Notes: generated by a model not told the origin, from the letters alone. Counted from the first letter of the stretch, positions 42,334-53,367 are shown. The stretch is DNA of 64,000 nucleotides from a bacterium (GCA_017308215.1 JAFKFQ010000262.1:1-64000); one strand, 5' to 3'. A program made the numbers and translations.

Positions 42334-43251
42334 ATGCTCGCCACTATCATTCTCGACTCGTTCACAAAGGTCGAGGCCCCGGAGATCGCCGCGGCGCTCG
42401 ACATGATCTGCGCACCTGATGAGACCTACGGGTTTGCGAGCGCCTGCATCTACGCCTTCTGGAGCATCCCCGACCGGAACATCCTATACATCGGGCTGGC
42501 GGGCGACGTGACCGTGCGGTTCCGTCAGCACACCGGAATTCGGGCGTGTGAGCCCGAGTGCTGTAAGCGTCGAGAGATTGAGGACTACTTCGCAAGGTAC
42601 GACCGGCTCGGGTACACGGTCATGGTTCAGTCCACGAACGACCAGCCGGCCACGGTAGGCGAGAAGATCGAACTGGCTGAACTCTACGACGAGTTGTTCG
42701 CCGACGACGTGGCCGACTTCTTTCAGGGCAAGGAGAACATCCAGATCGCCGAAGGGTTCCTAATCGAACTTCACCGGAAGCTCGGCGACCGCCTCCCCAC
42801 GTGGAACAAGATTCAAGGATCTGAACTTGGTAGGCGGCAGCGGTCCCTCTCTGACCATCGGGAGCGGATAAGGGCTGCGCTTGAGACGGCGAGGTCAGGC
42901 CGGGTCGGCAACCCTCCCGGCGTACCAGAGCACTTGCCATACGAACTTCTTCTCAACCTCACCGGGGAGGAACTTTCCTACCTGAACGCGAGGTCAACGC
43001 TCCGCGAGATTGCCTCGGACAACACCATTGAGGGCCATGAAGAGTTTCTTCACGCCGTCCGACTCGATGTGCTTCTGAACGGCTCGACCGTGGAGAGGGC
43101 CATCGAGCGACTGGTGGCCCACCAGCCGATCCACGACTGGAGGGCCAAGGCGATGACCGAGAGCGGATACCTGCACCGGACCCCGCCGATCCCCGGTATT
43201 TCCCGACCCGCTTCAGGCGAGGGAGGACGCGGCCATGCCCCTCGGCAATGA
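42334..43251 (+). CDS. GIY-YIG-like nuclease domain protein inside the type I locus
   Basis: 305 residues from ATG 42334, after AGAGGAAAGCTGAGG. Residues about 35-90 read CIYAFWSIPDRNILYIGLAG, then VTVRFRQHTG: the Y...YIG...R..H core of GIY-YIG domains, with a later Glu-rich helix. The rest is helical and unrecognised. It sits between hsdS and hsdR and overlaps the hsdR start by 17 bases, so it is expressed with the restriction genes; the role is unknown. Confidence 0.75.
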   Translation: MLATIILDSFTKVEAPEIAAALDMICAPDETYGFASACIYAFWSIPDRNILYIGLAGDVTVRFRQHTGIRACEPECCKRREIEDYFARYDRLGYTVMVQSTNDQPATVGEKIELAELYDELFADDVADFFQGKENIQIAEGFLIELHRKLGDRLPTWNKIQGSELGRRQRSLSDHRERIRAALETARSGRVGNPPGVPEHLPYELLLNLTGEELSYLNARSTLREIASDNTIEGHEEFLHAVRLDVLLNGSTVERAIERLVAHQPIHDWRAKAMTESGYLHRTPPIPGISRPASGEGGRGHAPRQ

Positions 43252-46094
43252 ACAGGCGGCGGTCCAGAACCCGTTCGTGCGGTACGCTCAGGAGGCGGGC
43301 TGGGTTTACCTCTCGCCCGAAGAAGCCCTCGACCTGCGCCGCGGCCTGACGAGCCCCGTGCTCGACGCCGTGCTGGTCGAGCAACTCCAGAAGCTCAACC
43401 CCGGCGTAGTGGACCGCCAGAAGGCCGAGGAGGAGGCGCGCCGACGCTTGGGAGTTCCTCAAGGGCCTCAAGACCGTCTTCGTCGAGGCCGAGTGCCGCG
43501 AGCGGAACGTCCGGTTCGTCGAGACCGACCCGACGAGGCTCTCGGCCAACGCCTTCCACGTCACCAGCGAATTCAAGTTCAGCACCGGCACCCCGCCCGA
43601 CATCCGAACGGACATCCAGTTCTTCATCAACGGCGTCCCGGTGTTGGTCGTGGAGACGAAGGCCGCAAAGCTGAAGGACGGGATCGCCCAAGCATTCGAC
43701 GACATCCGGTACTACCACAAGCACGGCCCCGAACTGGTGGCCGTCACGCAGGTCTACTCTGTCACGCACCTGCTCCAGTTCTACTACGGGGCGACGTGGA
43801 ACCTCTCCCGCAAGGGCCTGCTCAACTGGCGCGACGAGCAGGCCGGGGACTACGAGGCGCTGTGCAAGGGGTTCATCGACCCCGAGCGGCTGGTCCGGGT
43901 GCTGACCGAGTTCATCCTGTTCGTCCGCAAGGACGGCGAGTTGACCAAGGCCGTCCTGCGGCCCCACCAGATGCGCGCCGCCGAGCGGTGCGTGCGGCGG
44001 GCCAAGGAGGCCGAGAAGAAGCGGGGCCTGATCTGGCACACGCAGGGGTCGGGCAAGACGTACACGATGATTACGGTCGCCAAGATGCTGTGCGAGGACG
44101 CCGCCTTGGCCAACCCGACCGTCCTGCTCATCGTGGACCGCAACGAACTGGAGAGCCAGCTTTCGGGCAACCTCGAAGCGGTCGGCCTCGGGGGTGCCAT
44201 CGTCGCCGACTCCAAGAAGGACTTGGAGCGGCTGCTGCGGGCGGATCGGCGGGGGATCGTCGTCTCGATGATCCACAAGTTCGACGACATCCCGGCCAAC
44301 GTCAACCTGCGGGACAACATCTACGTGCTGGTGGACGAGGCCCACCGTAGCACCGGCGGCGACCTCGGCAACTACCTCATGGGGGCACTGCCGAACGCGA
44401 CGTACCTCGGCTTCACCGGCACGCCCATCGACCGCACGGCCTACGGCAAGGGCACGTTCAAGGTGTTCGGCGGCGGCGACGAGAAGGGCTACCTCGACAA
44501 GTACAGCATCCGCGAGTCGGTCGCGGACGGCACGACCGTCCCGCTCCACTACAGCCTCGCCCCGAACGAGCTTCAGGTGGACCGCGAGACGCTGGAGAAG
44601 GAGTTCCTCGGGCTGAGCGAGCTTGAGGGCGTCAGCGACGTGGAGGAGTTGAACAAGGTTCTGGAGCGGGCCGTCACGCTCAAGAACATGATGAAGAACA
44701 GGGACCGGGTGCGGAAGGTCGCCGCGTTCATGGCGGACCACTTCAAGACGGCCATCGAGCCGATGGGGTACAAGGCGTTCGTTGTCGCCGTGGACCGCGA
44801 GGCGTGCGTGCTCTACAAGGAGGCCCTCGACAAGCTGCTGCAGCCCGAGTGGTCGCGGGTCGTCATCAGCGGCGGTGGCAAGAAGGACTCGGAGGAACTC
44901 CGCAAGTACCACATCGACGAGGCCGACGAGCAGGCCGTCCGCAAGGCGTTCCGCAAGCCCGACGCCCTGCCCAAGATCCTGATCGTCACGGAGAAACTGC
45001 TGACCGGGTACGACGCGCCGATCCTGTACTGCATGTACCTCGACAAGCCGATGCGGGACCACGTGCTGCTTCAGGCCATCGCCCGCGTCAACCGGCCCTA
45101 CGAGGACGACGAGGGGCGGCGCAAACCCGCCGGGTTCGTCCTCGACTTCGTGGGCATCTTCAACAACTTGGAGAAGGCGCTGGCGTTCGACTCGCAGGAC
45201 GTGGAGGCCGTCGTCGAGGGCATCGACGTGCTCAAGGCGCGGTTCGCCGCCCTGATCGACGAGGCCCGCAAGGCGTACCTGCCGATTACGGCGGGCAAGA
45301 AGGGCGACAAGGCGGTCGAGGCGGTGCTGGAGCACTTCCGCGACAAGGAGGTGCGGCAGGAGTTTTACACGTTCTACGAGGAGCTTGAGGAGGTCTACGA
45401 GATCCTGTCGCCCGACGCCTTCCTGCGGCCCTTCATGGCCGACTACGCCGAACTCACCGACATGTACCAGATCGTCCGCTCGAACTACGAGCGGGGCGTG
45501 TCGGTGGACAAGGAGTTCCTGCGGAAGACGGCCCGGCTGGTGCAACAGCACACCCAGACGGAGGCCGTCAGCCCGCCCGCCAAGGTCCACCGCCTGACCG
45601 CCGAGACGCTGGCCCAGATCGCCGGGACCGACCAGCCCGACGCGGTGAAGGTGTTCAACTTGCTCAAGGCCCTCGACCAGATGGTCAAGGAGGAGTCGAA
45701 GGAGCAGCCGTTCCTCGTCAGCATCGGCGAGAAGGCCGAGGAGATCGCCAAGGCGTTCGAGGACCGGCAGAAGACGACGCAGGACACCCTGACCGAGCTT
45801 GAGCAGATCGTGCGGGAGCTTCGCAAGGCGCAGGAGGAGCGGGACGCCACGGACCTGTCGCCCGAGGCGTTCGCCGTGTTCTGGTACTTGCAGAAGGAGG
45901 CGGTGCCCAAGGCCGAGGAGATTGCGGGGCAGGTGGCGACCGCGTTCGCGGCCCACCCGCACTGGCAGACCAGCACGCACCAAGAGCAGGAGCTTCGGCG
46001 GGCGCTCTACAAGGCCCTGATCGACGCCGGGGTGGAGAAGGTCGTCGAGTACGCCCAGACCCTCATGAAGATGCTGCGGCGGGCCAGCGAATGA
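43235..46094 (+). pseudogene. hsdR: type I restriction endonuclease subunit, frameshifted near its N-terminus
   Basis: Frame from ATG 43235 (MPLGNEQAAVQNPFVRYAQE) reads well to about 43,435 (QKAEEEA), then the protein continues in the next frame as ADAWEFLKGLKTVFVEAECR from 43,440 to the stop at 46,094. The second part has the nuclease Asp and ExK (DIQFFINGVPVLVVETKA), helicase motif I WHTQGSGKTYTM, motif II VDEAHRST, LGFTGTPID and motif VI QAIARVNRPYE. So the enzyme is complete except for a frameshift (one extra base, or a 3n+1 deletion) near 43,435. A restart at ATG 43641 would lose the catalytic Asp. Restriction is probably off unless the shift is an assembly error or bypassed. Confidence 0.82.
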
Positions 46095-46447
46095 CCAAGC
46101 GCCGCAAGGGCAGGCCCCCGGCGAACGGCCCGGTGCCGCTCAGCCGCGAGGCGTTCAGGGACGAGGTGGCGGGTTGGGTGTCCACGATGAAAGTGGAGCC
46201 CAAAGAGGTCCACGTCCGCCCGATGAGCCGCAAGTGGGGAAGTTGCTCGACGACGGGCCGCGTCACGTTCGACGCGGGCCTGCTGGAGCAGCCCGCCGAG
46301 TTCCGCAGGCAGGTGATCGTCCACGAGTTACTGCACCTGAAGGTGCCGAACCACGGCAAGCTGTTCCGTGCCTTACTGAAGGCGTACTTGGGCACCGCCA
46401 GCGTGACGATCCAAAAGACCCACGGCGCTCAAGCACATGTGCATTGA
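46091..46447 (+). CDS. YgjP-like (DUF45) metallopeptidase
   Basis: 118 residues, start overlapping the hsdR stop (ATGA). VRPMSRKWGSCSTTGRVTFD followed by VIVHELLHLKVPNHGKLFRA gives the W-G-S-C and HELxHL-x7-H features of DUF45 zinc peptidases. These are regularly found beside type I hsdR genes; the substrate is unknown. Confidence 0.88.
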   Translation: MTKRRKGRPPANGPVPLSREAFRDEVAGWVSTMKVEPKEVHVRPMSRKWGSCSTTGRVTFDAGLLEQPAEFRRQVIVHELLHLKVPNHGKLFRALLKAYLGTASVTIQKTHGAQAHVH

Positions 46448-46464
46448 GGGGGGAAGAGCGTCCT

Positions 46465-48567
46465 ATGCAGCCAGTCGCATTCCGCGTCCAGATGTACCGC
46501 TCGGTGATCGACTCCGGGTGGATCGAGATCAACCCGATGACGGTGCTCGTCGGCAAGAACGAGTCGGGCAAGACCACGCTCCTCAAGGCCCTCCACAAGT
46601 TCAACCCGCACTCCCCCGAGCCGTACTCGATGGACAGCGAGTGGCCCCGGGGCCGCCGCAAGGACCGCAACAGCTCGCAGGTCGTGTGCTCGGTGCGGTT
46701 CCGCTTCACCGAGGAGGAGATCGAAGAACTGGCTCAGATTACCGACGTTCCGCTCGGCTCGCCCGAGATCGAAATCACCAAGGACTACAAGGGTCGGTTC
46801 GAGGTCCGCTTCACCGCCGACCTCTTCCCCAACCGGCTGCACCCGAACGCCATCGACAAGATCTGCGAGTCGCTCCCCAAACTGCCCGACCAGGTGGGCA
46901 ACACCTTCCGTGAGAAGGCGGAAGCGTCGGCTGCTGAGGCACGCCGCTTGGCCCACGAAGGCCGGTTCGGGGACTTCGTGAAGCTCAAGCCCGAGCAGGC
47001 CGCCGCGTTGCAGGAGGCGATGAGCCCAGCCGAACTGGCCCCGCACCACCAGCACGAGCAGAGCCACCTGAACGACTACCTCGCCAAGATCGACCAGATC
47101 AACGCCCGCCTGTCGGTCGAGCCGTCGATCCAGAAGCGGGCGCACGAGTTCGTCGTCAAGCGCATCCCGACCTTCATCTACATGACGGACTACAAGGCGT
47201 TCACCGGGTCCGCCCAGCTCGATCAGGTCAAGGGCCGCAAGGACCGCAACCAGCTTACCGACGAGGACCGGACCCTCCTGATGATCCTTAGCCTGTCCGG
47301 GCTCGACCTCGACGAAGAAGTCAGGAAGGGTGGGGAGGCCGACCGGGAGCAGCGGCAGTACGACCTCGACGACGCCTCCGCGACGTTGACGAGGGAGATT
47401 TCCGAGCGCTGGCGGCAGAAGAAGTACGAGGTCCAGTTCCGGGCGGACGGCCACCACTTCTACACGTTCGTCAAGGACGAGCGCGACCCGGCCCTGATCC
47501 GGCTGGAAGAGCGGTCCAAGGGCTTCCAGTGGTTCTTCTCCTTCGACCTGATGTTCATGCACGAGAGCGCCGGGACGTTCGAGGGGTGCGTCATCCTGCT
47601 CGACGAGCCGGGCCTGCACCTGCACCCGGACGCCCAGCGCGACCTGCTGAAGCGGCTGCGGGCCTACGCCGAGGACAACACGCTCCTCTACACCACGCAC
47701 CTCCCGTTCATGATCGACCTCCAGCGGCCCGGCGACGTGCGGGTGCTCAGCGAGACGCCCAACGGCCCGGTCGTCACCGAAGACCTGACCCTCGGCCAGC
47801 CCGAGGCGAAGTTCGTCCTGCAAGCCGCGCTCGGGATGAGCGGCGCGGCGAGCTACCTCGTCGCCCAGCGGAACCTCGTCGTCGAAGGCGTCGATGACTT
47901 CTGGTTCCTCACCGAGTTGTCGCGGCTGTTGAGGGCCTCGGGCCTTCCGCACCTGCCCGACGACGTTCACATCACCCCCGCCGGGGGCGCGTCGGAGGCG
48001 GTGTACATCGCCACGATCATGATCGGCCAGAAGCTAGAGGTCGTCGTACTGCTCGACACCGACAGCGCGGGGGAAACGGCGTGGGCCAAGCTGGTGAAAG
48101 GTTGGCTGACGAAGTACCAGACGACGCCGAGCCACGCCTTCCGCCTCGGGGAGTGTACGGGGGCGTCCGGCGAGTTCTCGATCGAGGACGTGTTCGAGCG
48201 GGACTACTACCTCGGCAAAGTGGCCGAAGCATGCAAGAAGCAGTTGGCGTCGGCGGGGGTGGACCAGCCCACGCTCGACGGCCACGGGCAACTCGTCAAG
48301 CAGGTGGAGCGGGCGTGCGAGGCGCTTGGGTTCCACTTCAACAAGGGGTCGGTGGCGAAGCTGATCCGCACCGAGTACGCCAACCTGAAGACCGCCGGCG
48401 AGTTGCCCGGCGTCACCCGAGACGCGGCGGTCGCCATCTTCACGAAGATCTGCGAGGCGCTCAAGGAGGACGGAGGCCCAATACCAGTAGAGCCCGCCAA
48501 GCTCGGGAGGCCAAAGAGGCCGCGGGCGTCATCGGGACGTGCAACCGGCAGCGACGGTTCGGACTAG
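46465..48567 (+). CDS. OLD-family ATPase/TOPRIM nuclease
   Basis: 700 residues from ATG 46465. ABC-type ATPase: Walker A VGKNESGKTTLL near the N-terminus, signature-like EERSKGFQWFFSF, Walker B CVILLDEPGLHLHPDAQRDL. The C-terminal TOPRIM part has NLVVEGVDDFWFL (Glu) and VVVLLDTDSAGE (DxD). This is the architecture of overcoming-lysogenisation-defect nucleases such as GajA and phage P2 Old. The Gabija partner (UvrD-like GajB) is absent: the next gene is McrB. It lies 17 bases after the DUF45 gene. Confidence 0.85.
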   Translation: MQPVAFRVQMYRSVIDSGWIEINPMTVLVGKNESGKTTLLKALHKFNPHSPEPYSMDSEWPRGRRKDRNSSQVVCSVRFRFTEEEIEELAQITDVPLGSPEIEITKDYKGRFEVRFTADLFPNRLHPNAIDKICESLPKLPDQVGNTFREKAEASAAEARRLAHEGRFGDFVKLKPEQAAALQEAMSPAELAPHHQHEQSHLNDYLAKIDQINARLSVEPSIQKRAHEFVVKRIPTFIYMTDYKAFTGSAQLDQVKGRKDRNQLTDEDRTLLMILSLSGLDLDEEVRKGGEADREQRQYDLDDASATLTREISERWRQKKYEVQFRADGHHFYTFVKDERDPALIRLEERSKGFQWFFSFDLMFMHESAGTFEGCVILLDEPGLHLHPDAQRDLLKRLRAYAEDNTLLYTTHLPFMIDLQRPGDVRVLSETPNGPVVTEDLTLGQPEAKFVLQAALGMSGAASYLVAQRNLVVEGVDDFWFLTELSRLLRASGLPHLPDDVHITPAGGASEAVYIATIMIGQKLEVVVLLDTDSAGETAWAKLVKGWLTKYQTTPSHAFRLGECTGASGEFSIEDVFERDYYLGKVAEACKKQLASAGVDQPTLDGHGQLVKQVERACEALGFHFNKGSVAKLIRTEYANLKTAGELPGVTRDAAVAIFTKICEALKEDGGPIPVEPAKLGRPKRPRASSGRATGSDGSD

Positions 48568-48658
48568 CGGTATTCACGGTGAATGGAATCACGGCGCGTC
48601 GTCCGCTGGGGCGGTGGCCGGGAGCGCCGTAGGGTCAGGCCAACGGAGAGGGTGCGAC

Positions 48659-50965
48659 ATGCTGGAGCCGAGTGTCAAGCAGCGTATCCAAGAGCGTTGT
48701 CAGCAGATGAACGCCGAGGGGAAGCTGCTGCCCCGCCCCCAGTTGGAACAGTTCTACAAGACCTTCCGCGACCGGTTCGGCCCCGACAAGCTGGCGAGCC
48801 TCGACGGCGAGGCACTGCTGGAGACGATGCACGCCCACGGCAGCAAGGACAGCCTCGTCTACTGGATCGAGTTCAAGAACGACGACGAGTTCCCGGCCCA
48901 GTTCGGGAGCATCTCCGGGGGGAGCGCCTTCAAGTTCGGGCTCTTCCGCCGCAAGGAGACCGGGACGTGGGTGACCGCGGACGAAACCAACAACGCCAAG
49001 GACATTTCGGTCGAAGAGGCCGTCGTGATCGCCCGGAAGCACCGCGACCAACTGCTCCGCGGCGTCGAACACCTGCGGCGGCTACCGGGCAACGGCGCGG
49101 ACGACGACTACCGGCGGCTCCAAGAGGCCCTCGACCGGGACGCCCCGGACGTGAGCGACCTGTCGTGGGGTCATAAATACTTCAGCCTCCTGTTCCCCGA
49201 CAAACTGGACGAGCTCCACTCCCCCGACTTGCAGCGGTTCCACCTCCTGAAACTGCTCCAGACGCCGCCACCCGGGAAGGGACGGTACACGTGCGCGGGC
49301 CGGTTCGTGGCCGCCGCCGCGGAGGTGGGCGTCCCCATGAACAGCCTGATGGCGCTGCTCTACGTCGTCAACGGCAGGAAGCACCGCTACTGGCGGGTCG
49401 GCACCAGCGACGGCTCGGCCCCCCGCAACCGCTGGGCCATGATGAAGGACGGCGGCCTCGTGGCCGTCGGCTGGCCCGCGGTCGGCGACCTGTCCGACGT
49501 GGAGGCCACCAAGGAGTCCCGGGAGCGGGTCCAGCAGCGCCTCACCAGCAACTACCCGAACACGCCGCAGGCCACCGGGCGGGCGGTCACCCAGATCGTC
49601 AACTTCGTCGCGACGATGGAAGAGGGCGACTACGTCCTGCCGTCGGACGGGGGCACCGTGATCGGGGTCGGGCGCGTCACGGGGCCGTACACCTACGACC
49701 CCGCCTCGGACTTCCCGCACCGGCGCCCCGTCACGTGGCTCTCCCTCGACGAGTGGAAGATGCCCGAGAGTGAGGGCCTGCAAACGACGGTCCACGAGAT
49801 CAAGAAGTACCCCGCGAACATCTTGGAGGTCGAGCGGCACGTCCAGACCCCGACCGCGCCGGCGGCGGTCGCCATCAGCGCCTCACCCCCGGCGCAACAC
49901 CCGCGGGGGCAGCCGCCGCGGCTCGACGGCGTTCCGGGTCGGGTGCAGGCCGTCCTCGACCGCAAGAGCCAGTGCATCCTGTACGGCCCGCCCGGCACCG
50001 GCAAGACGTACTGGGCGGAACGGGCGGCGCTCGACCTCGCCGCACACTGGGCGTTCGGGAAGCCGTTCGACCGGTTGGCCGAGGGCGACAGGCAGGCGGT
50101 CACCGGAGGTGACGCCGGGGCCGGGCTGGTGCGGCTCTGCTGCTTCCACCCGGCCTACGGGTACGAGGACTTCATCGAGGGATACCGGCCCGAGCCCGCC
50201 GGGGGCCAGATCGCGTTCCGGCTGCGCGACGGGCTGTTCAAGCGGACCTGCCGGGACGCCGAGCAGGCCCCGGACCGCAAGTTCTTCGTCCTCGTGGACG
50301 AGATCAACCGGGGGGACATTCCGCGGATCTTCGGCGAGCTCCTGACGGTGCTGGAGAAGGACAAGCGGGGCAAGGCCGTCGTGCTGCCGGTCAGCGGGGA
50401 GAGGTTCCGGGTGCCCCCGAACGTCTACCTGATCGGCACGATGAACACGGCGGACCGCTCCATCTCGCTGCTCGACGCCGCCCTGCGGCGGCGGTTCGGC
50501 TTCGTCGAACTGATGCCCGACGCCGCAGTGCTCAAGGGCCACGCGGTCGAGGGCATCCCGCTGGGGCCGTGGCTGGAGGCCCTCAACCGGCGGATCTGCG
50601 CCCACGTCGGGCGGGACGCCCGCAACCTCCAGATCGGCCACTCGTACCTCCTCCAAGGCGGGCGTGCCCTGAAGGATCTCGCCTCGTTCCGTCGAGCCCT
50701 GCGGGACGACATCCTGCCGCTCGTCGAGGAATACTGCTACGGGGACTTCCCGGCCCTCCAGAACATCGTCGGCAACGGCCTGCTGGACGGGGAGAACCAG
50801 CGCATCCGGCACGATCTCTTCGGAGACGGGCAGGAGGCGGCACTGGTGCAGGCACTCTTGGAGCCGTGCCCGGAGGTGCTGGCCTCCCCGGCTGCGCTGG
50901 CGTCCGCCGCGGCGGGCGGCGAGCCGCCGACCGACGACGGCGACGAGGCCGGGGGCGAGCCGTGA
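48659..50965 (+). CDS. mcrB: McrB-like GTPase/AAA+ with N-terminal EVE-like reader domain
   Basis: 768 residues from ATG 48659. The first part includes [20 protein letters not shown], then about residues 235-410 an EVE/PUA-like domain ([48 protein letters not shown]). The motor has Walker [14 protein letters not shown] (about 442), Walker [21 protein letters not shown] and the McrB signature [20 protein letters not shown]. McrB recognises modified DNA through the N-terminal domain and, with McrC, cleaves it. The start of the next gene overlaps its stop. Confidence 0.9.
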   Translation: MLEPSVKQRIQERCQQMNAEGKLLPRPQLEQFYKTFRDRFGPDKLASLDGEALLETMHAHGSKDSLVYWIEFKNDDEFPAQFGSISGGSAFKFGLFRRKETGTWVTADETNNAKDISVEEAVVIARKHRDQLLRGVEHLRRLPGNGADDDYRRLQEALDRDAPDVSDLSWGHKYFSLLFPDKLDELHSPDLQRFHLLKLLQTPPPGKGRYTCAGRFVAAAAEVGVPMNSLMALLYVVNGRKHRYWRVGTSDGSAPRNRWAMMKDGGLVAVGWPAVGDLSDVEATKESRERVQQRLTSNYPNTPQATGRAVTQIVNFVATMEEGDYVLPSDGGTVIGVGRVTGPYTYDPASDFPHRRPVTWLSLDEWKMPESEGLQTTVHEIKKYPANILEVERHVQTPTAPAAVAISASPPAQHPRGQPPRLDGVPGRVQAVLDRKSQCILYGPPGTGKTYWAERAALDLAAHWAFGKPFDRLAEGDRQAVTGGDAGAGLVRLCCFHPAYGYEDFIEGYRPEPAGGQIAFRLRDGLFKRTCRDAEQAPDRKFFVLVDEINRGDIPRIFGELLTVLEKDKRGKAVVLPVSGERFRVPPNVYLIGTMNTADRSISLLDAALRRRFGFVELMPDAAVLKGHAVEGIPLGPWLEALNRRICAHVGRDARNLQIGHSYLLQGGRALKDLASFRRALRDDILPLVEEYCYGDFPALQNIVGNGLLDGENQRIRHDLFGDGQEAALVQALLEPCPEVLASPAALASAAAGGEPPTDDGDEAGGEP

Positions 50966-52266
50966 CCGAGGCCGCCGCCCCGATCCGCCTGACGGAGTGG
51001 CAGACCCGGACCCCGGAGCCGGGGAGCGGGCTGGAGGGCCGCACGCTCGGCGCCGCGGACCGCGCCCTCGCCGCCGAACTCGCCAAGGCCGGGATGCTGG
51101 AGGTCACGGAACTGCGGGCGGGGCTGCTGGTCCGGTCCTACTCGCACGTCGGGAAGGTCCGGCTCGGCGGGATCGAGATCACGATCCTCCCGAAACTCGA
51201 CCAGACCTCCCTGCTGAGCCTGCTGCGCTACGCCTACGGCTTCCGCAACCTTCGGGTGTTCGCCGAGGCTGCCCAGTCGCTCGACCGGTCGGGGTTCGCG
51301 GACCTCCTCGTGAGCCAACTGAACGCGGAGGCGGGCGAGCTCCTCGCCCGCGGCCTGCACCGCGCCTACGTCCCCCGGCGGGAGTGGCTCGCCAGCCCCA
51401 AGGGGCGGATCGACATCGGGCGGCTGGCCGACCGCGGCGGCGTGCCCGCCGCCAGCCTGCCCTGCACCCACCACCCGAGGGTGGAGGACTCCCTGCTCAA
51501 CCAACTGCTGCTGGCCGGGCTGAACCTCGCCGGGGCCGTCGCCGCCGACCTCCACCTGCGGCGAGAGGCGCGGCGGCTGGCGGCTGTACTCGCGGACCGG
51601 GTGACGGCCACGCGGCTCGACGCGGGCGTGCTGGACCGCGGGTTCACTCGGCTGGACCGGACCACGACCGCCTACGAGCCGGCCCTGACGCTGACCCGGC
51701 TGCTCTGGGAGGCCCAACGGGTCACGCTGGGCGAGGCCGACACGGAACTGCGCCTGCCCGGCTTCCTCTTCGACATGAACCGCTTCTTCCAAGCCCTGCT
51801 CTCCCGCTTCCTGCGGGAGAACCTGCCCGAGCACTCCGTCGCGGACGAGTACCGGCTGCGGGGGATGATGCACTTCTTGCCTCGTTACAACCCGCGAGCC
51901 CGCCGCCCGCCCGTCCCCCGGCCCGACTTCGTGGTCCTGCGCGGCCAGCGCGTGTCGGCCATACTGGACGCCAAGTACCGCGACCTGTGGGACCGGCCCC
52001 TCCCCCGCGAGATGCTGTACCAGCTGGCGGTCTACGCCGCGAGCCACGAGGGGCGGACGGCCACGATCCTGTACCCGACCACCGCCGCCGGTGCGACGGA
52101 AGCGCGCATCGGCGTCCGGGACGCGGTCTTCGGACGGTACATGGCACAGGTCCACCTTCGGCCCGTCATCCTCGACGTACTCGAACGGCACGTGGCGGCG
52201 GGGGACGCAGCGGGTGCGGTTCGAGAGCGACGGGCATACGCCGACTGGCTGCTGACCGGGGGCTGA
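50962..52266 (+). CDS. mcrC: McrC-like restriction endonuclease subunit
   Basis: 434 residues from GTG 50962 (GTGA overlap with mcrB). N-terminal beta-rich partner-binding part ([33 protein letters not shown]), then the PD-(D/E)xK nuclease: [20 protein letters not shown] with Asp at about 319 and the D-A-K at about 335. It is the cutting subunit of the modification-dependent McrBC complex. Confidence 0.9.
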   Translation: MTEAAAPIRLTEWQTRTPEPGSGLEGRTLGAADRALAAELAKAGMLEVTELRAGLLVRSYSHVGKVRLGGIEITILPKLDQTSLLSLLRYAYGFRNLRVFAEAAQSLDRSGFADLLVSQLNAEAGELLARGLHRAYVPRREWLASPKGRIDIGRLADRGGVPAASLPCTHHPRVEDSLLNQLLLAGLNLAGAVAADLHLRREARRLAAVLADRVTATRLDAGVLDRGFTRLDRTTTAYEPALTLTRLLWEAQRVTLGEADTELRLPGFLFDMNRFFQALLSRFLRENLPEHSVADEYRLRGMMHFLPRYNPRARRPPVPRPDFVVLRGQRVSAILDAKYRDLWDRPLPREMLYQLAVYAASHEGRTATILYPTTAAGATEARIGVRDAVFGRYMAQVHLRPVILDVLERHVAAGDAAGAVRERRAYADWLLTGG

Positions 52267-52425
52267 CACGAGTAGGCTCGGGGCTGAGATCGACGGTGTG
52301 CGGGCCGACCCGTGTGATTTGGTGAGGTGTTCATGCGGCGCGGGGTAAGCCAGACTCCGACGCCTCGTTTTCGCGTTGGATGGCGGCCCCTTACCGGCGA
52401 CCGCACGCAGCATGACGGAGCCTCG

Positions 52426-53367
52426 ATGATGGCCCGCGAACACCGCCCCGCGACGACACACGTGACCTGCAAGCTGTGTCGGAAGCGGTTCCGGGCCATC
52501 ACCGTCTTTCACCTCCGGGCGAAGCACCACTTCGAGGGCGACCACCCCATCCTCGACTACATGGCCGAGTTCGACCTCCGCTTCTCCATGTGCGGGGAGT
52601 CGAGGCGGAAGATCAGCGAGGGCAAGGAGGAGTTCTGGGAGGAGCGCGGCCAGCACCGGACGCCCGAGTCGGTCGTGGCCGAGATCCGGCGGCGGCACCG
52701 AGCCGGGAAGAGCCTCCGCGGCAAGCAGGTGCCCGTCTGGCTGTACGAGATCAGCCGACGGCTGTTCGGCGGGTGGCCGAAGGCCGTCGCGGCGGCGGGG
52801 CTCGACTACGAGCAGGTCACCGGCGTCCGACGCTGGACACGGGACCGGGTGGTCGGGCGGATCAAGGAACTGGAGGCTGAGGGCGTCCCCCTCGACGCCA
52901 CGAGCGTCGAACAGCAGTACCCCGCCCTCCACAACGCCGCCACGAAGCTGTTCCCCCGGAGCTGGGCGAAGGCCCTTCTGGCCGCGGGCTTGAACCCCGA
53001 CGACCACAAGATGCCGAGGTGTGTGTGGAACCGCACATCCGCGGAAGATTGGATTCGTCGGCGCGCCGCCGCCAAGGAGTCTATCCTGACCCGTGACGTG
53101 CCCCGCGACCTCCGACATTTCGTCAACAAGTACATGGGGACCGGGTGGGCCGAGTTCGTTGAGGCGGTGACCGGCGCGCCGTATCCGGGCATCAAGAAAC
53201 GGCTCGACTGGACCAAGGACAAGGTACTCGCGGAGATCCGGCGGCTGAAGGCCGAGGGCCAGCCGCTCAACTCCCGGGCGGTTGCAGCCCGGGGGCAGGC
53301 CGTCATCAAGCAGGCCCGCAAGTTTTTCGGGTCGTGGGACGCGGCCCGGGCCGCGGCGGGGGTTTGA
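52426..53367 (+). CDS. zinc-finger protein with three HNH-associated repeats
   Basis: 313 residues from ATG 52426, ACGGAG ahead. N-terminal C2H2-like finger THVTCKLCRKRFRA with HLRAKHHF, similar to Ros/MucR fingers. Then three copies of a roughly 55-residue repeat, each of form (W/R)T-x-(D/E)-x-V-x-x-x-I-x-x-L ... F-(G/P)-x-(S)W-x-x-A-x-x-AGL: endings are LFGGWPKAVAAAGL, LFPRSWAKALLAAGL and FFGSWDAARAAAGV. This is the homing-endonuclease-associated repeat (HNH_repeat), a DNA-binding helix pair. No HNH catalytic motif is present, so it may be a DNA-binding regulator. Confidence 0.75.
   Translation: MMAREHRPATTHVTCKLCRKRFRAITVFHLRAKHHFEGDHPILDYMAEFDLRFSMCGESRRKISEGKEEFWEERGQHRTPESVVAEIRRRHRAGKSLRGKQVPVWLYEISRRLFGGWPKAVAAAGLDYEQVTGVRRWTRDRVVGRIKELEAEGVPLDATSVEQQYPALHNAATKLFPRSWAKALLAAGLNPDDHKMPRCVWNRTSAEDWIRRRAAAKESILTRDVPRDLRHFVNKYMGTGWAEFVEAVTGAPYPGIKKRLDWTKDKVLAEIRRLKAEGQPLNSRAVAARGQAVIKQARKFFGSWDAARAAAGV

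Noticed and set aside
46465-48567. Gabija system
   Set aside because: The GajA-like protein has no UvrD/GajB helicase neighbour; the next genes are McrB and McrC.
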